A stretch of DNA of 64,000 nt from Rubrimonas cliftonensis. GTDB taxonomy: Bacteria; Pseudomonadota; Alphaproteobacteria; Rhodobacterales; Rhodobacteraceae. The notes below the pieces were generated by a model, which did no database searches, had not been told where the DNA came from, and saw only the letters and a program-made list of their open reading frames with translations. Shown here piece after piece: positions 1 to 11,479 of this stretch. Every line of letters begins with the position of its first letter. The stretch's first letter is position 1. The position numbers and the translations under genes were made by a program. The stretch is taken from positions 62,001-126,000 of the forward strand of contig NZ_FNQM01000010.1 in NCBI RefSeq assembly GCF_900107585.1. The letters are read 5' to 3'.

Positions 1-1097
1 ATGCCCTCCATCGCGGAGAGCGCGAGGCCGAGGCTGTCGGCGGCGTCGAACACCGGCTCCTTGTCCTCCTGCATGTCCTTGGAATAGGTCAGCGGCAGGC
101 CCTTCATCACCATCGTCAGCGCCGCCTGCGCGCCGAAGATGCGCCCGACCTTGGCGCGCACCAGTTCGGCGGCGTCGGGGTTGCGCTTCTGCGGCATGAT
201 CGAGGAGCCGGTGGAGAACGCGTCGGAGAGCTTCGCGAAGCCGAACTGCGCGCTCGACCAGATCACGATCTCCTCCGCCAGCCGCGACAGGTGCATGGCG
301 CAGGTCGTCGCGCAGGCGAGGAACTCCAGCGCGAAGTCGCGGTCGGCGACCGCGTCCATCGAGTTGGCGCAGGGCCGGTCGAAACCGAGCGCCGAAGCGG
401 TCGCCGCGCGGTCGATGGGAAAGGACGTGCCGGCGAGCGCCGCCGCGCCCAGCGGGCATTCGTTCATGCGGGCGCGCGCGTCGCGGAAGCGGGCGCGGTC
501 GCGCCCGAACATCTCGACATAGGCCATCATGTGGTGGCCCCACGTCACCGGCTGCGCCACCTGAAGGTGGGTGAAGCCGGGCATCGGCAGGTCGGCCCCC
601 GCCTCCGCCTGGTCGAGCAGCGCCGCGATCAGCCGCGTGAGCGCCGCCTGCGCCCCGTCGCAGGCGTCCCGCACCCAGAGCCGGAAGTCGAGCGCCACCT
701 GGTCGTTGCGCGAGCGCGCGGTGTGCAGCCGCCCCGCCGCCGCGCCGATGATCTCGCGCAGGCGGGCCTCCACGTTCATGTGGATGTCCTCCAGCGCCTC
801 GGAGAAGGCGAAGTCGCCGCGGGCGATCTCCGCGAGGATCTGCGCGAGGCCCGCGTCGATGGCGGCGCGGTCCTGCGCCGAGATGATCCCCTGCGCGGCG
901 AGCATCGCGGCGTGGGCGCGGCTGCCCGCGATGTCCTGCGCCGCGAGGCGGCGGTCGAAGCCGATCGAGGCGTTGATCGCGGTCATCACCTGCGCGGGGG
1001 ACTGCGCGAAGCGCCCGCCCCACATGACGTTGCTTTGATCCGTCGGCCCCGCGTCGGCGGTTTCGCCGGGCCGGCCATCGGGGTATGCGTTCGTCAT
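1..1097 (-). CDS. argH: Argininosuccinate lyase, C-terminus cut by window edge
   Basis: Last step of arginine synthesis: cytoplasmic enzyme splitting argininosuccinate into arginine and fumarate. The reverse strand reads from an ATG at 1097 and keeps an open frame to base 1, giving 365 complete codons; a normal ArgH has about 460, so roughly 95 residues lie outside. Visible family motifs are MWGGRF near residue 25, the HMNVEARL helix, and the fumarase/aspartase superfamily signature [12 protein letters not shown] near the cut end. An ATG at 1025, directly at MWGGRF, is an alternative start, but the 24-residue leader is in frame and many ArgH proteins have a short leader. It is divergent from the TlpA-like gene with only 29 bp between start codons, so the two promoters must overlap. 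Function is secure; only the exact start is open. Confidence 0.96.
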   Translation of the reverse strand, partial: MTNAYPDGRPGETADAGPTDQSNVMWGGRFAQSPAQVMTAINASIGFDRRLAAQDIAGSRAHAAMLAAQGIISAQDRAAIDAGLAQILAEIARGDFAFSEALEDIHMNVEARLREIIGAAAGRLHTARSRNDQVALDFRLWVRDACDGAQAALTRLIAALLDQAEAGADLPMPGFTHLQVAQPVTWGHHMMAYVEMFGRDRARFRDARARMNECPLGAAALAGTSFPIDRAATASALGFDRPCANSMDAVADRDFALEFLACATTCAMHLSRLAEEIVIWSSAQFGFAKLSDAFSTGSSIMPQKRNPDAAELVRAKVGRIFGAQAALTMVMKGLPLTYSKDMQEDKEPVFDAADSLGLALSAMEG

Positions 1098-1126
1098 CTC
1101 GTCGAGCCCCTGACCGGAGACGCCCC

Positions 1127-1729
1127 ATGCTGCGCGCAGCCCGTCGCCTCTACACCGCCGCCCTGGCGCTGACCACCCCCGTCGCCCTGCTCTCGCTCGC
1201 GCTCGCGGGGGCCGCGCAGGCGCTGAGCGAGGCGGAGCGCGGCGCGCTGGAGGCGGCGCGCGCGGGCGAAATGACCAAGCTGAACGTCGGCGACGCGCCG
1301 AAGCCCCGTTTCGAGACGCCCTTCGTGGACGGCGACGGCGCCGAGGTCCGGTTCGGCGACTTCGCCGGCAAGGTCGTGCTGGTGAACTTCTGGGCGACGT
1401 GGTGCCCGCCCTGCCTGAAGGAGATGCCCGCGCTCGACAGGCTCGCCGGCGCGCTGGAGGGCGACGACTTCGCCGTGGTGGCGATCTCCGCCGACCGCGG
1501 CGACATCGACAAGCCGCGGAACTGGTTGGCGGAGAACGACATCGACCACCTGCGCCTGTATCACGACGCGCGCCAGGCGCTGTCGCGCGAAGCCGCCGTG
1601 GTGGGAATGCCGACGACGCTGCTGCTCGACCGTCAGGGCCGCGAGGTCGCGCGCCTGCTGGGCGACGCGGAATGGGACGGGCCGGAGGCGCGCGCGGTGA
1701 TCGAGGCGCTGATGGCGGCGGCGCCTTGA
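1127..1729 (+). CDS. TlpA/ResA-like periplasmic thiol-disulfide oxidoreductase
   Basis: Protein of 200 residues with an N-terminal hydrophobic signal or anchor (about residues 1-32, ending AGAAQA) followed by a thioredoxin fold. The active site reads [13 protein letters not shown], the WCxxC motif typical of TlpA/ResA/DsbE proteins that reduce disulfides in the periplasm, often for cytochrome c or oxidase assembly. A cis-proline loop is visible as VVGMPTT. The chosen ATG at 1127 has a GGAGA ribosome site 5-10 bases upstream; an upstream in-frame start at 1085 would overlap argH and spoil the signal peptide. It lies 1.5 kb from the cbb3 oxidase operon, but no direct link is shown. The next gene overlaps its stop codon, suggesting translational coupling. 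Confidence 0.9.
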   Translation: MLRAARRLYTAALALTTPVALLSLALAGAAQALSEAERGALEAARAGEMTKLNVGDAPKPRFETPFVDGDGAEVRFGDFAGKVVLVNFWATWCPPCLKEMPALDRLAGALEGDDFAVVAISADRGDIDKPRNWLAENDIDHLRLYHDARQALSREAAVVGMPTTLLLDRQGREVARLLGDAEWDGPEARAVIEALMAAAP

Positions 1730-2265
1730 GCGGGGCGACGGGCGATCCGGTCGCGCCTGCGCCTAGGCCTGACGCGGCGCTCGCCGCCGCGCCGCCGCCG
1801 GGCGCGCTGAAGGTCGCGGCGGCGCTGGAGGCGGCGGGCGCGCCGGCGCGCATCGTGCGGACGCCGGCCAGCGCCCACACCGCCGAGCAGGCGGCCGCGG
1901 CCTGCGGCTGCGACGTCGGCCGGATCGTCAAGAGCCTGGTGTTCCGCGACGGGCCCGACGGGCCGGCGCGCATGGTGCTGGCCTCGGGGGCCAACCGCGT
2001 CCACGAGAAGCGGCTCGGTCGCCTGCTCGGCGTCGCGCTGACGCGCGCCGACGCGGATTTCGTCAAGGCGGCGACAGGCTTCTCCATCGGCGGCGTCTCG
2101 CCCTTCGGCCTGCCCGAGGCGATGCGCGCCGGCATGATCGTCGACGCGGACATCGCGCGGCTCGACACCGTCTGGGCCGCCGCCGGGGCGCCCGACTGCG
2201 TGGTGGAGATCGCGGTGGAGACCCTGCTGCGCGTCACCGGCGGCCGGATCGCCCGCATCGTCTAG
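1726..2265 (+). CDS. YbaK/ProX-family aminoacyl-tRNA deacylase-like protein
   Basis: The protein has the YbaK/EbsC fold pattern: [14 protein letters not shown] near the N-terminus, the conserved IVKSLVFR strand with its lysine, and the GGVSPFGLP loop with conserved glycine and proline. This family hydrolyses mischarged aminoacyl-tRNA, or binds tRNA, in the cytoplasm. The start is uncertain: the frame is open far upstream through the TlpA-like gene, but a TTG at 1726 overlaps the TlpA stop codon as TTGA, a classic coupled start, and gives 179 residues, slightly longer than the usual 155-165. No ATG lies between this point and the conserved domain. It probably shares a transcript with the TlpA-like gene. 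Family assignment is strong; substrate specificity cannot be told. Confidence 0.85.
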   Translation: MSGATGDPVAPAPRPDAALAAAPPPGALKVAAALEAAGAPARIVRTPASAHTAEQAAAACGCDVGRIVKSLVFRDGPDGPARMVLASGANRVHEKRLGRLLGVALTRADADFVKAATGFSIGGVSPFGLPEAMRAGMIVDADIARLDTVWAAAGAPDCVVEIAVETLLRVTGGRIARIV

Positions 2266-2305
2266 CCGCCCCGATGCGGACGCCGCGATCCGGACGCCGC
2301 TCCCT

Positions 2306-2986
2306 TCAGGCGCGGACGCGAGCGCCGTCTATCACGAGGAGGTCGGCGCGCGTGCTGAGCGGCGCGGCGGCGACGCCGGCGGCGAGCCTGGCGCCCATCG
2401 CCGTCGCCGCCTCGGGGTCGAGCCGCCGGCGCGCCAGCGGCATGATGGCGTCCTCGACCCAGTCAACCCGCCGTCGGATCGCCTCGAAGCAGGCGCGCAG
2501 GCCGAAGCCCAGCGCCTCGGGCTCCGCGGCGTGGCCGGCGTCGAGAAATGTGTCGAGCGCGTCGGCGAGCTCCGCGGCCATGCCGCACACCATCGAGCCC
2601 TCGCGCCGGGCGAAGCGCACGACCTGAAGCGCGGCCTGCGCCTCCATGTCGCCAACGCCGGGCGACGCGCCGGCGAGGGTGTAGAGTTCTTCCTCCGCGG
2701 CGATCGGCGCCGCCAGCGGCCAGCGCGACGCGCCCTGCCGGGCGATCATGCGCAGGCGCGTCGCAGCGAGCGCCGTCGCCGAGGGGCAGGCCAGATGCGG
2801 CAGCCCGTCGGCTATGCGCTCGAGCATGTCGGCGAGCCCGCGCAGACTGCGCTCGCGCAGCGCGACGAAGCCGAGCGGATCGGCCCGGATCGCCGCCTCG
2901 CTCCAGGCGCCGCCGCGCATCGCCGAACGACTGCCGCGCCAGGCCGCCGCCGTCCCGCGCTCAAGCTCGTGTCCCCGGTCGTCCAT
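2306..2986 (-). CDS. Hypothetical helical protein divergent from ccoN
   Basis: Protein of 226 residues that I do not recognise. It is rich in alanine, arginine and amphipathic helices (for example [18 protein letters not shown]) with no signal peptide, membrane segment or clear catalytic motif. The start at 2986 is preceded by GGGAGAG 4-10 bases upstream, better than an in-frame start 39 bases further up at 3025. It converges with the YbaK-like gene and is divergent from ccoN. Its start codon is about 105 bp from the FnrL-type box that lies in front of ccoN, so it could share oxygen control; this is inference from position only. The overall helical look recalls hemerythrin-like or chaperone proteins, but the needed histidines are missing. 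Confidence 0.7.
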   Translation of the reverse strand: MDDRGHELERGTAAAWRGSRSAMRGGAWSEAAIRADPLGFVALRERSLRGLADMLERIADGLPHLACPSATALAATRLRMIARQGASRWPLAAPIAAEEELYTLAGASPGVGDMEAQAALQVVRFARREGSMVCGMAAELADALDTFLDAGHAAEPEALGFGLRACFEAIRRRVDWVEDAIMPLARRRLDPEAATAMGARLAAGVAAAPLSTRADLLVIDGARVRA

Positions 2987-3091
2987 CGCGCTCTCCCGCC
3001 GCTGGGGCAAGCACGGGGCGCGCAACAGGTCGCACCCCGGAATTGTCCATCGTCACAGGCGATAGGATGCCCTGCGACGCCACGGCGCGCT

Positions 3092-3105
3092 TTGACATGG
3101 CTCAA
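3092..3105. promoter_or_regulatory. FnrL/Anr-type binding site upstream of ccoN
   Basis: The sequence TTGACATGGCTCAA is a perfect match to the Fnr-family core TTGA-N6-TCAA. It lies 82 bp before the ccoN start codon, a normal position for activation of a cbb3 oxidase operon under low oxygen by FnrL or FixK in alphaproteobacteria. It also lies 105 bp before the divergent unknown gene. The match is seen directly; regulation by FnrL is inferred from family knowledge. Confidence 0.85.
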
Positions 3106-3186
3106 GGCGGGCGGATGCGCGCTACCCTACCCCGCAAGCACGCCCGGCATCTCCGGGTTGGAACGAGTTTGAGACGGGGACCCGCA

Positions 3187-4818
3187 ATGGGAGCGATGCA
3201 GGCGGCGCGGCTGGCGTTCTTCGGCCTTGCGATGGTGGCGACGGCGTTCGCCGCGGCGCGAGGACACGACCAGGTCTATTCCGTGCACATGATGATCTTC
3301 TGCGCGATCAGCGCTCTGCTGTTCTTCCGCAGCTTCAGGGTGCGGGAGCTCGCGCCCCTCGGCGCCGGCCCCGGCTTCGCGTCCGAGGAGAAGTACGAGA
3401 CCGGCGTGATCCGCTTCGGGGTTATCATGACGACGTTCTGGGGCGTGGCGGGCTTCCTGCTCGGCGTTCTGGTGGCGTCGCAGCTCGCCTGGCCCGACCT
3501 GAACTTCGAGCCCTGGTTCACCTTCGGCCGGCTGCGCCCGGCGCACACCTCCGCGGTGATCTTCGCCTTCGGCGGCACGGCGCTCATCGCCACCTCGCTC
3601 TACGTCGTGCAGCGCACGACCGGCGCGGCGCTGTGGTCGCGCCAGCTGGGCTGGTTCGTGATGCTCGGCTATCAGCTCTTCATCGTGCTCGCGGCGACCT
3701 CCTACCTGCTCGGCGGCTCCCAGAGCCGCGAATACGCCGAGCCGGAATGGTACATCGACCTGTGGCTCACCATCGTATGGGTCGCCTATCTCGCGCTGTT
3801 TCTCGGCACGATCTTCAAGCGCAAGGAGCCGCACATCTACGTCGCGAACTGGTTCTACCTCGCCTTCATCGTGACCATCGCGATGCTGCATGTGGTGAAC
3901 AACCTCGCGGTGCCGGTCTCGTTCCTCGGCTCGAAGTCCTACTCCGCCTTCTCCGGCGTGCAGGACGCGCTGACGCAGTGGTGGTACGGCCACAACGCGG
4001 TGGGCTTCTTCCTGACCGCCGGGTTCCTCGGCATGATGTACTACTTCGTGCCGAAACAGGCCGAGCGCCCGGTGTTCAGCTACCGGCTTTCGATCGTGCA
4101 CTTCTGGTCGCTGATCTTCCTCTACATCTGGGCGGGTCCGCACCACCTGCACTACACCGCGCTGCCGAACTGGGCGCAGACGCTGGGCATGGTGTTCTCG
4201 ATCATGCTGTGGATGCCGTCCTGGGGCGGCATGATCAACGGCCTGATGACGCTGTCGGGCGCGTGGGACAAGCTGCGCACCGACCCGATCATCCGCATGA
4301 TGGTCGCCGCCATCGCGTTCTACGGCATGAGCACCTTCGAGGGGCCGCTGATGTCGATCCGCGCCGTCAACTCGCTGTCACACTACACCGACTGGACCAT
4401 CGGCCACGTCCATTCCGGCGCGCTGGGCTGGGTGGGGATGATCACTTTCGGCGCGATCTACTACCTCACGCCGAGGCTGTGGGGCCGCGAACGGCTCTAC
4501 TCGGTGGCCATGGTGAACTGGCACTTCTGGCTGGCGACCGCGGGCATCGTGCTCTATGCCGCCGCCATGTGGGTCTCGGGCATCATGCAGGGCCTGATGT
4601 GGCGCGAGACCAACGACCTCGGCTTCCTCGTCTACTCCTTCGCGGAGACAGTCGAGGCGATGCACCCCTTCTACGTCATCCGCGTGTTCGGCGGCGTGCT
4701 CTACCTGCTGGGCGGGATTCTCATGGCGTGGAACGTCTACAAGACCATCAAGGGCGACCTGCGCGTGGAGGCCGCCGAAGGCGCGCCCCGCGCCGGCGCC
4801 GTCGCGGCGGCGGAATAA
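3187..4818 (+). CDS. ccoN: cbb3-type cytochrome c oxidase subunit I
   Basis: Catalytic subunit of the high-affinity cbb3 terminal oxidase, holding heme b and the heme b3-CuB centre in the inner membrane. The 543-residue protein is almost entirely membrane helices, as expected. Heme and copper ligand motifs can be seen in order: [14 protein letters not shown] (low-spin heme), [13 protein letters not shown] (CuB), [12 protein letters not shown] (CuB histidine pair) and [12 protein letters not shown] (two heme histidines). The start at 3187 gives [16 protein letters not shown]; an N-terminal helix precedes the core. The open frame continues far upstream, but no start there fits a membrane protein. 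It opens the ccoNOQP operon and is preceded by an FnrL-type box, so expression should rise when oxygen is low. Confidence 0.98.
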   Translation: MGAMQAARLAFFGLAMVATAFAAARGHDQVYSVHMMIFCAISALLFFRSFRVRELAPLGAGPGFASEEKYETGVIRFGVIMTTFWGVAGFLLGVLVASQLAWPDLNFEPWFTFGRLRPAHTSAVIFAFGGTALIATSLYVVQRTTGAALWSRQLGWFVMLGYQLFIVLAATSYLLGGSQSREYAEPEWYIDLWLTIVWVAYLALFLGTIFKRKEPHIYVANWFYLAFIVTIAMLHVVNNLAVPVSFLGSKSYSAFSGVQDALTQWWYGHNAVGFFLTAGFLGMMYYFVPKQAERPVFSYRLSIVHFWSLIFLYIWAGPHHLHYTALPNWAQTLGMVFSIMLWMPSWGGMINGLMTLSGAWDKLRTDPIIRMMVAAIAFYGMSTFEGPLMSIRAVNSLSHYTDWTIGHVHSGALGWVGMITFGAIYYLTPRLWGRERLYSVAMVNWHFWLATAGIVLYAAAMWVSGIMQGLMWRETNDLGFLVYSFAETVEAMHPFYVIRVFGGVLYLLGGILMAWNVYKTIKGDLRVEAAEGAPRAGAVAAAE

Positions 4819-4831
4819 GGGAGGCGAGCGG

Positions 4832-5581
4832 ATGTCAATCTGGACCCATCACGGCAAGATCGAGCGCAACGCCACGCTGCTGCTGGTGCTGAGCCTCGTG
4901 ACCGTCTCGATCGGCGGCGTCGTGGAGATCGCGCCGCTGTTCTACCTCCAGAACACCATCGAGAAGGTGGACGGGATGCGCCCCTACACGCCGCTGGAGC
5001 TGAAGGGCCGCGACATCTACGTGCGGGAGGGGTGCTACCTCTGCCACAGCCAGATGATCCGCCCGATGCGCGACGAGGTGGAGCGCTACGGCCACTTCTC
5101 GCTGGCGGCCGAAAGCATGTACGACCATCCGTTCCAGTGGGGCTCCAAGCGCACCGGGCCCGACCTCGCGCGCGTCGGCGGCAAGTACTCCAACGACTGG
5201 CATGTGCAGCACCTGATCGCGCCGCGCTCGCTGGTGCCGGAGTCGATCATGCCGAACTACAGCTTCCTCGCCGAGACGCCGCTCGACTATGCGCAAATCG
5301 AGGGACATCTGCGCGCCAACGTGGCGGTGGGCGTCCCCTACACCGAGGAGATGATCGCCAACGCCAAGCTCGACCTCTGGAGCCAGGCGCGGCCGGACCA
5401 CGACCGCTCGGACGTCGACGCCCTGCAGGCGCGCTACGGCGACAAGGCGACGGCCCAGGTGTGGGACGGCGACCCCTCAGACATCACCGAGATGGACGCC
5501 ATGGTGGCCTATCTCCAGATGCTCGGGACGCTGGTGGACTTCTCCACCTACGACCCGATGGCGTCCGAGAACCTGCGCTGA
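4832..5581 (+). CDS. ccoO: cbb3-type oxidase subunit II, mono-heme cytochrome c
   Basis: Membrane-anchored mono-heme c-type subunit that passes electrons to CcoN. The 249-residue protein starts with the family-typical [10 protein letters not shown] segment, then one transmembrane helix (about residues 14-40), then a periplasmic domain with a single heme c motif CYLCHS at residue 68. Later conserved parts include the [16 protein letters not shown] block and [14 protein letters not shown] with the axial methionine. It starts 13 bp after ccoN behind a clear GGAGG site. Length and motif order match standard CcoO/FixO proteins. It should be in the same transcript as ccoN and requires the cytochrome c maturation system, which is not in this window. 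Confidence 0.97.
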   Translation: MSIWTHHGKIERNATLLLVLSLVTVSIGGVVEIAPLFYLQNTIEKVDGMRPYTPLELKGRDIYVREGCYLCHSQMIRPMRDEVERYGHFSLAAESMYDHPFQWGSKRTGPDLARVGGKYSNDWHVQHLIAPRSLVPESIMPNYSFLAETPLDYAQIEGHLRANVAVGVPYTEEMIANAKLDLWSQARPDHDRSDVDALQARYGDKATAQVWDGDPSDITEMDAMVAYLQMLGTLVDFSTYDPMASENLR

Positions 5582-5592
5582 GGGAGGACGAG

Positions 5593-5790
5593 ATGGAAAC
5601 CTATACCGCCATGCGCGCCTTCGCCGACAGCTGGGGCCTTCTGGCCATGCTGCTGTTCTTCCTGGGGGTCTGCCTGCGGCTGCTGAGCCCGCGCGCCAGA
5701 CGCGACGCGCAGGACGCCGCGCAGATCCCCTTCCGAGACCCCGACGCCTACGACCGCAACGCCCTCGACCGCGCCGAGAAGGACGCCTGA
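5593..5790 (+). CDS. ccoQ: cbb3-type oxidase small subunit
   Basis: Short protein of 65 residues with one membrane helix (about residues 15-32, LLAMLLFFLGVCLRLL) and a charged cytoplasmic tail with FRDPDAYDRN. Size, topology and position between ccoO and ccoP identify it as CcoQ/FixQ, a non-catalytic subunit thought to stabilise the complex. The ATG at 5593 has an AGGGAGGA ribosome site. The same frame is open upstream, but that part is antisense-like overlap with ccoO and is not coding. The stop at 5790 is only two bases before the ccoP start, so translation is likely coupled. Confidence 0.93.
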   Translation: METYTAMRAFADSWGLLAMLLFFLGVCLRLLSPRARRDAQDAAQIPFRDPDAYDRNALDRAEKDA

Positions 5791-5792
5791 CC

Positions 5793-6665
5793 ATGGCTGA
5801 GAAACGCATCGACGAGGCGACCGGCGTCGAGACCACCGGTCACGAGTTCGACGGCATCGCCGAGCTCAACAATCCGATGCCGCAGTGGTGGCTGTCGATC
5901 TTCTACGCCTGCGTGGCCTTCGCGCTGATCTACACGATCTTCTTTCCGGCGTGGCCGATGGTGACCAAGGCCACCGAGGGGTGGCTCGGCTACACCGCCC
6001 GCGGCGAGGTGGCCGAGGAGATCGCCGAGCACGCCGAGAGTCAGGCCGTCTGGCGCCAGCGCATCGCCGACACCGACATCGAGGCGATCCGCAACGACCC
6101 CGAGCTGCTCCAGTTCGCCATGGCGGCGGGACGGGCGAACTTCGCGGTGAACTGCTCCCAGTGCCACGGCTCCGGCGCGGCCGGAAACGTCGGCGGCTAC
6201 CCCAACCTCAACGACGACGACTGGATCTGGGGCGGCGACCTTGAAAGCATCTACACCACGATCGCCCACGGCGTCCGCAACGAGGCCGACCCCGACGCCC
6301 GCTACTCCGAGATGCCGCGCTACGGCGTCGACGAGCTGCTCTCCCGCGAGGAGATCGCCCAGGTTGCGCAGTATGTCGTGAGCCTCTCCGGCGGCGAGCA
6401 AGACGCGGCGGCGGTCGAGGCGGGCATGGAGATCTACCTCGACAACTGCGCCGCCTGCCACGGCGACGAGGGCCTTGGCGTCCCGGAGGTCGGCGCGCCG
6501 AACCTCGCCGACAGCGTATGGCTCTATGGCGGCTCGGCCGAGCAGATCGCGGCTCAGGTCTGGCGGCCGCAGCAGGGCGTGATGCCGCCCTGGCTCGGCA
6601 AGCTGGGCGAGACGCAGGTCAAGGAACTCGCCGTCTACGTCCACGCCCTCGGCGGCGGCGTCTGA
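5793..6665 (+). CDS. ccoP: cbb3-type oxidase subunit III, di-heme cytochrome c
   Basis: Di-heme cytochrome c subunit that receives electrons from the bc1 complex or a soluble cytochrome c and hands them to CcoO. The 290-residue protein begins with the FixP N-terminal domain (GHEFDGIAELNNPMPQWW) and a membrane helix near residues 30-55, followed by two cytochrome c domains with CSQCH at residue 121 and CAACH at residue 219, each followed by an axial methionine region (YSEMPRYG and VMPPWLG). It is the last gene of the operon. The usual maturation genes ccoGHIS do not follow; a different gene on the other strand comes next. Confidence 0.97.
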   Translation: MAEKRIDEATGVETTGHEFDGIAELNNPMPQWWLSIFYACVAFALIYTIFFPAWPMVTKATEGWLGYTARGEVAEEIAEHAESQAVWRQRIADTDIEAIRNDPELLQFAMAAGRANFAVNCSQCHGSGAAGNVGGYPNLNDDDWIWGGDLESIYTTIAHGVRNEADPDARYSEMPRYGVDELLSREEIAQVAQYVVSLSGGEQDAAAVEAGMEIYLDNCAACHGDEGLGVPEVGAPNLADSVWLYGGSAEQIAAQVWRPQQGVMPPWLGKLGETQVKELAVYVHALGGGV

Positions 6666-6752
6666 ACGCGCGCCCAAGCCGTGCTCAAGCCGCGCACCGT
6701 CCCGGTCCACGCTGACCGCCCGCCGACCGACGGCGAGCCTCGGAGGCGGCCC

Positions 6753-6795
6753 GGCGTCGGGTCGCCGGCGTGGGAGAGGCGTCGGGTCGCCGGCG
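6753..6795. repeat. Two-copy direct repeat in ccoP-dgdA gap
   Basis: An 18-bp sequence beginning GGCGTCGGGTCG occurs at 6753-6770 and again at 6778-6795, a 25-bp period, in the 279-bp gap between the convergent ccoP and dgdA. Nothing else recognisable is seen in this gap, and no terminator with a T-run was found. Confidence 0.6.
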
Positions 6796-6944
6796 GGGAC
6801 GACGGCTCCCGGCACGCTTGAGGCGCCGCTGTTCCGGACGGTCGGTCCGGCCGATCATCGGCTCGTGACAGCGTCGCGCCGCCCGCGCATCGCAGGTCCG
6901 GACCCGCCGCTTGCTCGACCACGGTCGCAGGGAGCGGCGGGCGC

Positions 6945-8928
<1,984 letters not shown>

Positions 8929-8970
8929 GGCCTCGCTCCTCTCGCTGAAGCCGGGCGACGCGCCGCCGCG

Positions 8971-10437
8971 TCACCATCCGGCGGTGATGTCGACCTTCTT
9001 CACGCCCGGCGCGCAGTCGGCGCAGAACGCGGTGCGCTGGTTCACGGTGCCGAACATGACGCAGGTCGAGGCCGTAAGGTTGGCGGAGGTGGCGTAGCTC
9101 GCCTGCCCCGCCGCGCAGCCCTGGTGGCAATGGCTGCCCACATGGCCGCTGTTGTCGTACTGCTTGGCGGCGCGGTCGGGCTGGCCGCCGGTTCCCTTTG
9201 TCACCTGCTGGACCTTGTGGCCGATCTCGTGGACGACCACGCATTTCTGCTTCGCCGCGCTCTGGGTCGCCCACCACGCCTTCGTGCAGACGCAGGTCAT
9301 GGCGCCGCCGAATGCCAGCCCGCCGCGCATCCGGTCCACCACGTTCACAGTGACGGTGATCTGCCCGGCGCCGGCCGGCAGACCGGTGACGTCCACCACC
9401 ACCTCGTTCCAGTAGTCGCCGGTTCCGGCGTGGGTCACCTTCGCCTGCGGGATCGCGACAGTCGCGGCGCCGCCCGCATAGCTGGCGCTGACGAACCAGC
9501 CCTCGCCGGTGACGATGTCGTGCCACAGATATCGCGTCGCGACCGTGTTGGGCGGGCGCAGCCCCGCCGCGCGCACCGCCAGCCGCACCGCCGGCTTGCC
9601 GGGGCCGACCTGCGTTCCGGCCGCGCTGCGCAGGACGACGCCGGCGTTCTTGACCGCCAGATGGTCGGTGTAGGCGTTGACCAGCAGGTGCGGCTTCTTC
9701 GCGTTGTGCGCAGCCGAGGCCGACACGGCGGCGTCGGCGTTGGCCTTGAGCGTGTTGCTGTCGGTCGTGTCGCCGATGTTCTCCTGATGCGCCACGGCGA
9801 GGTCGGCGAGCTTCTTGAGCTTCAGGTGGTGGCTGTCGTACTCGCTCTCGACGTCGGCGGTCGAGCCCAGCACGCCGGCCAGCCCGCTCATCTTCGCCTC
9901 GGTGAACCAGACGAGGCGCTTGGTCGTCAGGTCGCCCGTGCGCACCTTCTTGCCCTTGTCGTCCTCGGCCTCCGCCTTGAAGGCGTAGCCGCCGCCGACC
10001 ACGAGATCGAAGCCGTCGAAGATCTTCTCGCCGTTCGCGTCGGTCGTGAAGCTCTTCTGGTCGGCGGTATAGGTGAACTTGGCGTTGCGGCCCGTCTCGG
10101 TCGCGGTGTAGGCGGGCGTGCCCGTCGGCGCCAGCAGCTTCACCTTGAACGCATGGGCGCCGGGCTTGTCGAACTTCACCTTCAGGCGCGGGCGTCGGCC
10201 CAGCCGGTCGATGTTGGGAATGTCCGGCGCGTCAACCCATTTCGCGTCCCGCGGCAGGTTGACCCACTGCGTCGCGCTGTCGACCAGCGCCTCGGATCCG
10301 GTCGCGCCGCCGTCGACCCACTTGATCTCCACGATCGCGGCGTCAGCGAGCGGGCAGGTCTGGGTCGGGCTGTCCACGCCGGCGTCGCCGTTGTTCTCGG
10401 CGCAGGTCTGCGAGGGGCTGGGCGGGACAGGGCACAT
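8971..10437 (-). CDS. HEXXH-motif putative metallopeptidase
   Basis: Protein of 488 residues, middle gene of the cluster. The N-terminus is Cys- and Pro-rich without a secretion signal (MCPVPPSPSQTCAENN) and continues to CPLADAAIVEIKW, then a beta-rich region (about 40-190). The C-terminal third holds CVVVHEIGHKVQQ, a zinc HEXXH motif at residues 403-407, followed by GHVGSHCH at 431-438 that could give the third ligand, and several cysteines (HCHQGC, TCVMFG, FCADC). Together these suggest a metal-dependent peptidase or a structural zinc fold. The motif order recalls proteins of type VI secretion effector loci, from memory only. The start codon lies 3 bp after the upstream gene, so the two are co-translated. 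No vgrG, PAAR or structural secretion genes are in the window. Confidence 0.75.
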   Translation of the reverse strand: MCPVPPSPSQTCAENNGDAGVDSPTQTCPLADAAIVEIKWVDGGATGSEALVDSATQWVNLPRDAKWVDAPDIPNIDRLGRRPRLKVKFDKPGAHAFKVKLLAPTGTPAYTATETGRNAKFTYTADQKSFTTDANGEKIFDGFDLVVGGGYAFKAEAEDDKGKKVRTGDLTTKRLVWFTEAKMSGLAGVLGSTADVESEYDSHHLKLKKLADLAVAHQENIGDTTDSNTLKANADAAVSASAAHNAKKPHLLVNAYTDHLAVKNAGVVLRSAAGTQVGPGKPAVRLAVRAAGLRPPNTVATRYLWHDIVTGEGWFVSASYAGGAATVAIPQAKVTHAGTGDYWNEVVVDVTGLPAGAGQITVTVNVVDRMRGGLAFGGAMTCVCTKAWWATQSAAKQKCVVVHEIGHKVQQVTKGTGGQPDRAAKQYDNSGHVGSHCHQGCAAGQASYATSANLTASTCVMFGTVNQRTAFCADCAPGVKKVDITAGW

Positions 10438-10440
10438 GGA

Positions 10441-11220
10441 TCAGGCGCCTCCGTTTGCGCGGGCGCCTTCGAGGGCGCGGTCGAGGATGCCAGCGGCGAC
10501 TGCGAACAGCGCGGCGTCCCGCGCCTCTCCGGGCGGAGCGGCGGCGAGCGCCCGGCCCGCCTCGCCCGCCGCGCCGAGCGCCAGCGGATCGCGCGGGAAG
10601 CCCGACCCGGAGACGAGCGCCAGCAGGGCGTATAGCACCCGCGCCGGCGTCGAGGCCGCGCCCCAGGCGGCTCCCGCCGCTCCGGCGGCCAAGGCCGCCT
10701 GCGCGGTTGTCTCCCTCCCGAAGAAGGCGACGCGCTCGGGGTGAATGCGCTCGTAGAGCGCCGCCACGCCCGCGGCGCCGTCGATGGCGAAGGCGTCCGG
10801 CGCCTTCGTCCACGCCCTCAGCCGCGCCAGCGCCCGGAAAAGATGCTCTCCCTCCGGCCCGTTCACGGCCGGAAGGAAGGCGGCGCTGTTGGCGTGCGTC
10901 GCGTCCATCCGCGCCAGCGGCCCGCCGACGTCGGCGTCGTCGAGCGGCGCGCGGATGCGGGCGAGCAGCGGGTCCTCGTCGAAGAACGCGCCGTGCATCG
11001 CCATGTGGTCGATGTAGGACTGCGCCGTGGCCACCGTGGTCATGCCATGCGCCGCGCCCCGCTCAAGTCCCAGCGCGATGAGCGCGTCGACGGCGTCGGC
11101 CCCCGCGAGACCGGTCTGGCGCGGAAAATAGCGCGCCAGATGCGCCCTCATGCGCGCGGCGAAACGCTCCGCGGCCTGCTGCGCGAGCGTCGCCTCCTGC
11201 TGCGGCTTGATCTTGAGCAA
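10441..11220 (-). CDS. Hypothetical protein with N-terminal helical effector-locus domain
   Basis: Protein of 259 residues, first gene of the three-gene cluster. The first ~85 residues (QQEATLAQQAAERFAARM, HLARYFPRQTG, YIDHMAMHGAFFDEDP) match a helical pattern I recall from small proteins beside vgrG or lipase effectors, where it reads roughly as LxxLExAxxxxFexRMxxHLrxxFP...YidLMfxfGxxFD. Role there is unclear; adaptor or chaperone has been the usual guess. The remainder is alanine-rich helix. There is no signal peptide. The ATG at 11220 follows a purine-rich GGAGCCCCG stretch, and a 259-bp gap separates it from divergent mtnK; this gap likely holds both promoters, but no clear motif was seen in it. 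Confidence 0.7.
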   Translation of the reverse strand: MLKIKPQQEATLAQQAAERFAARMRAHLARYFPRQTGLAGADAVDALIALGLERGAAHGMTTVATAQSYIDHMAMHGAFFDEDPLLARIRAPLDDADVGGPLARMDATHANSAAFLPAVNGPEGEHLFRALARLRAWTKAPDAFAIDGAAGVAALYERIHPERVAFFGRETTAQAALAAGAAGAAWGAASTPARVLYALLALVSGSGFPRDPLALGAAGEAGRALAAAPPGEARDAALFAVAAGILDRALEGARANGGA

Positions 11221-11479
11221 GGCGGGGCTCCTGCGGGCGGATCGTTTGCGGGGCCGTCATGGCGGCGAGGTCTTGGGCGGCGAGGTCGTGGCCGTCCGAT
11301 AATCGCGGGCGCGGCGTCGGCGCGTCGACTACACGCGCTTGCGCGCCGCCGGTCAATCGTTCCGCGCGCCTTCCCGCGGGCCGCGCCATTGACAATCCGG
11401 CTGAGGGAACGCGACCGTTCATGCGGCAGGGGGGCCCGGTCGCCCCGCGACCGGCCAGTGCGGCGGGGGGAACAAGTCC

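Noticed and set aside
2306-2986. Hemerythrin domain in the unknown gene next to ccoN
   Set aside because: The helical pattern is similar, but the needed histidine ligands (HxxxE with further His) are not there.
3127-4152. Long reverse-strand open frame opposite ccoN (and similar long frames opposite many genes)
   Set aside because: Very high GC removes stop codons from shadow frames; the translation is Arg/His/Glu-rich with no family motif, while the plus strand carries clear ccoN.
11221-11479. Possible SAM-type riboswitch before mtnK
   Set aside because: The leader is GC-rich and can fold, but I could not match a SAM riboswitch core or a pseudoknot.
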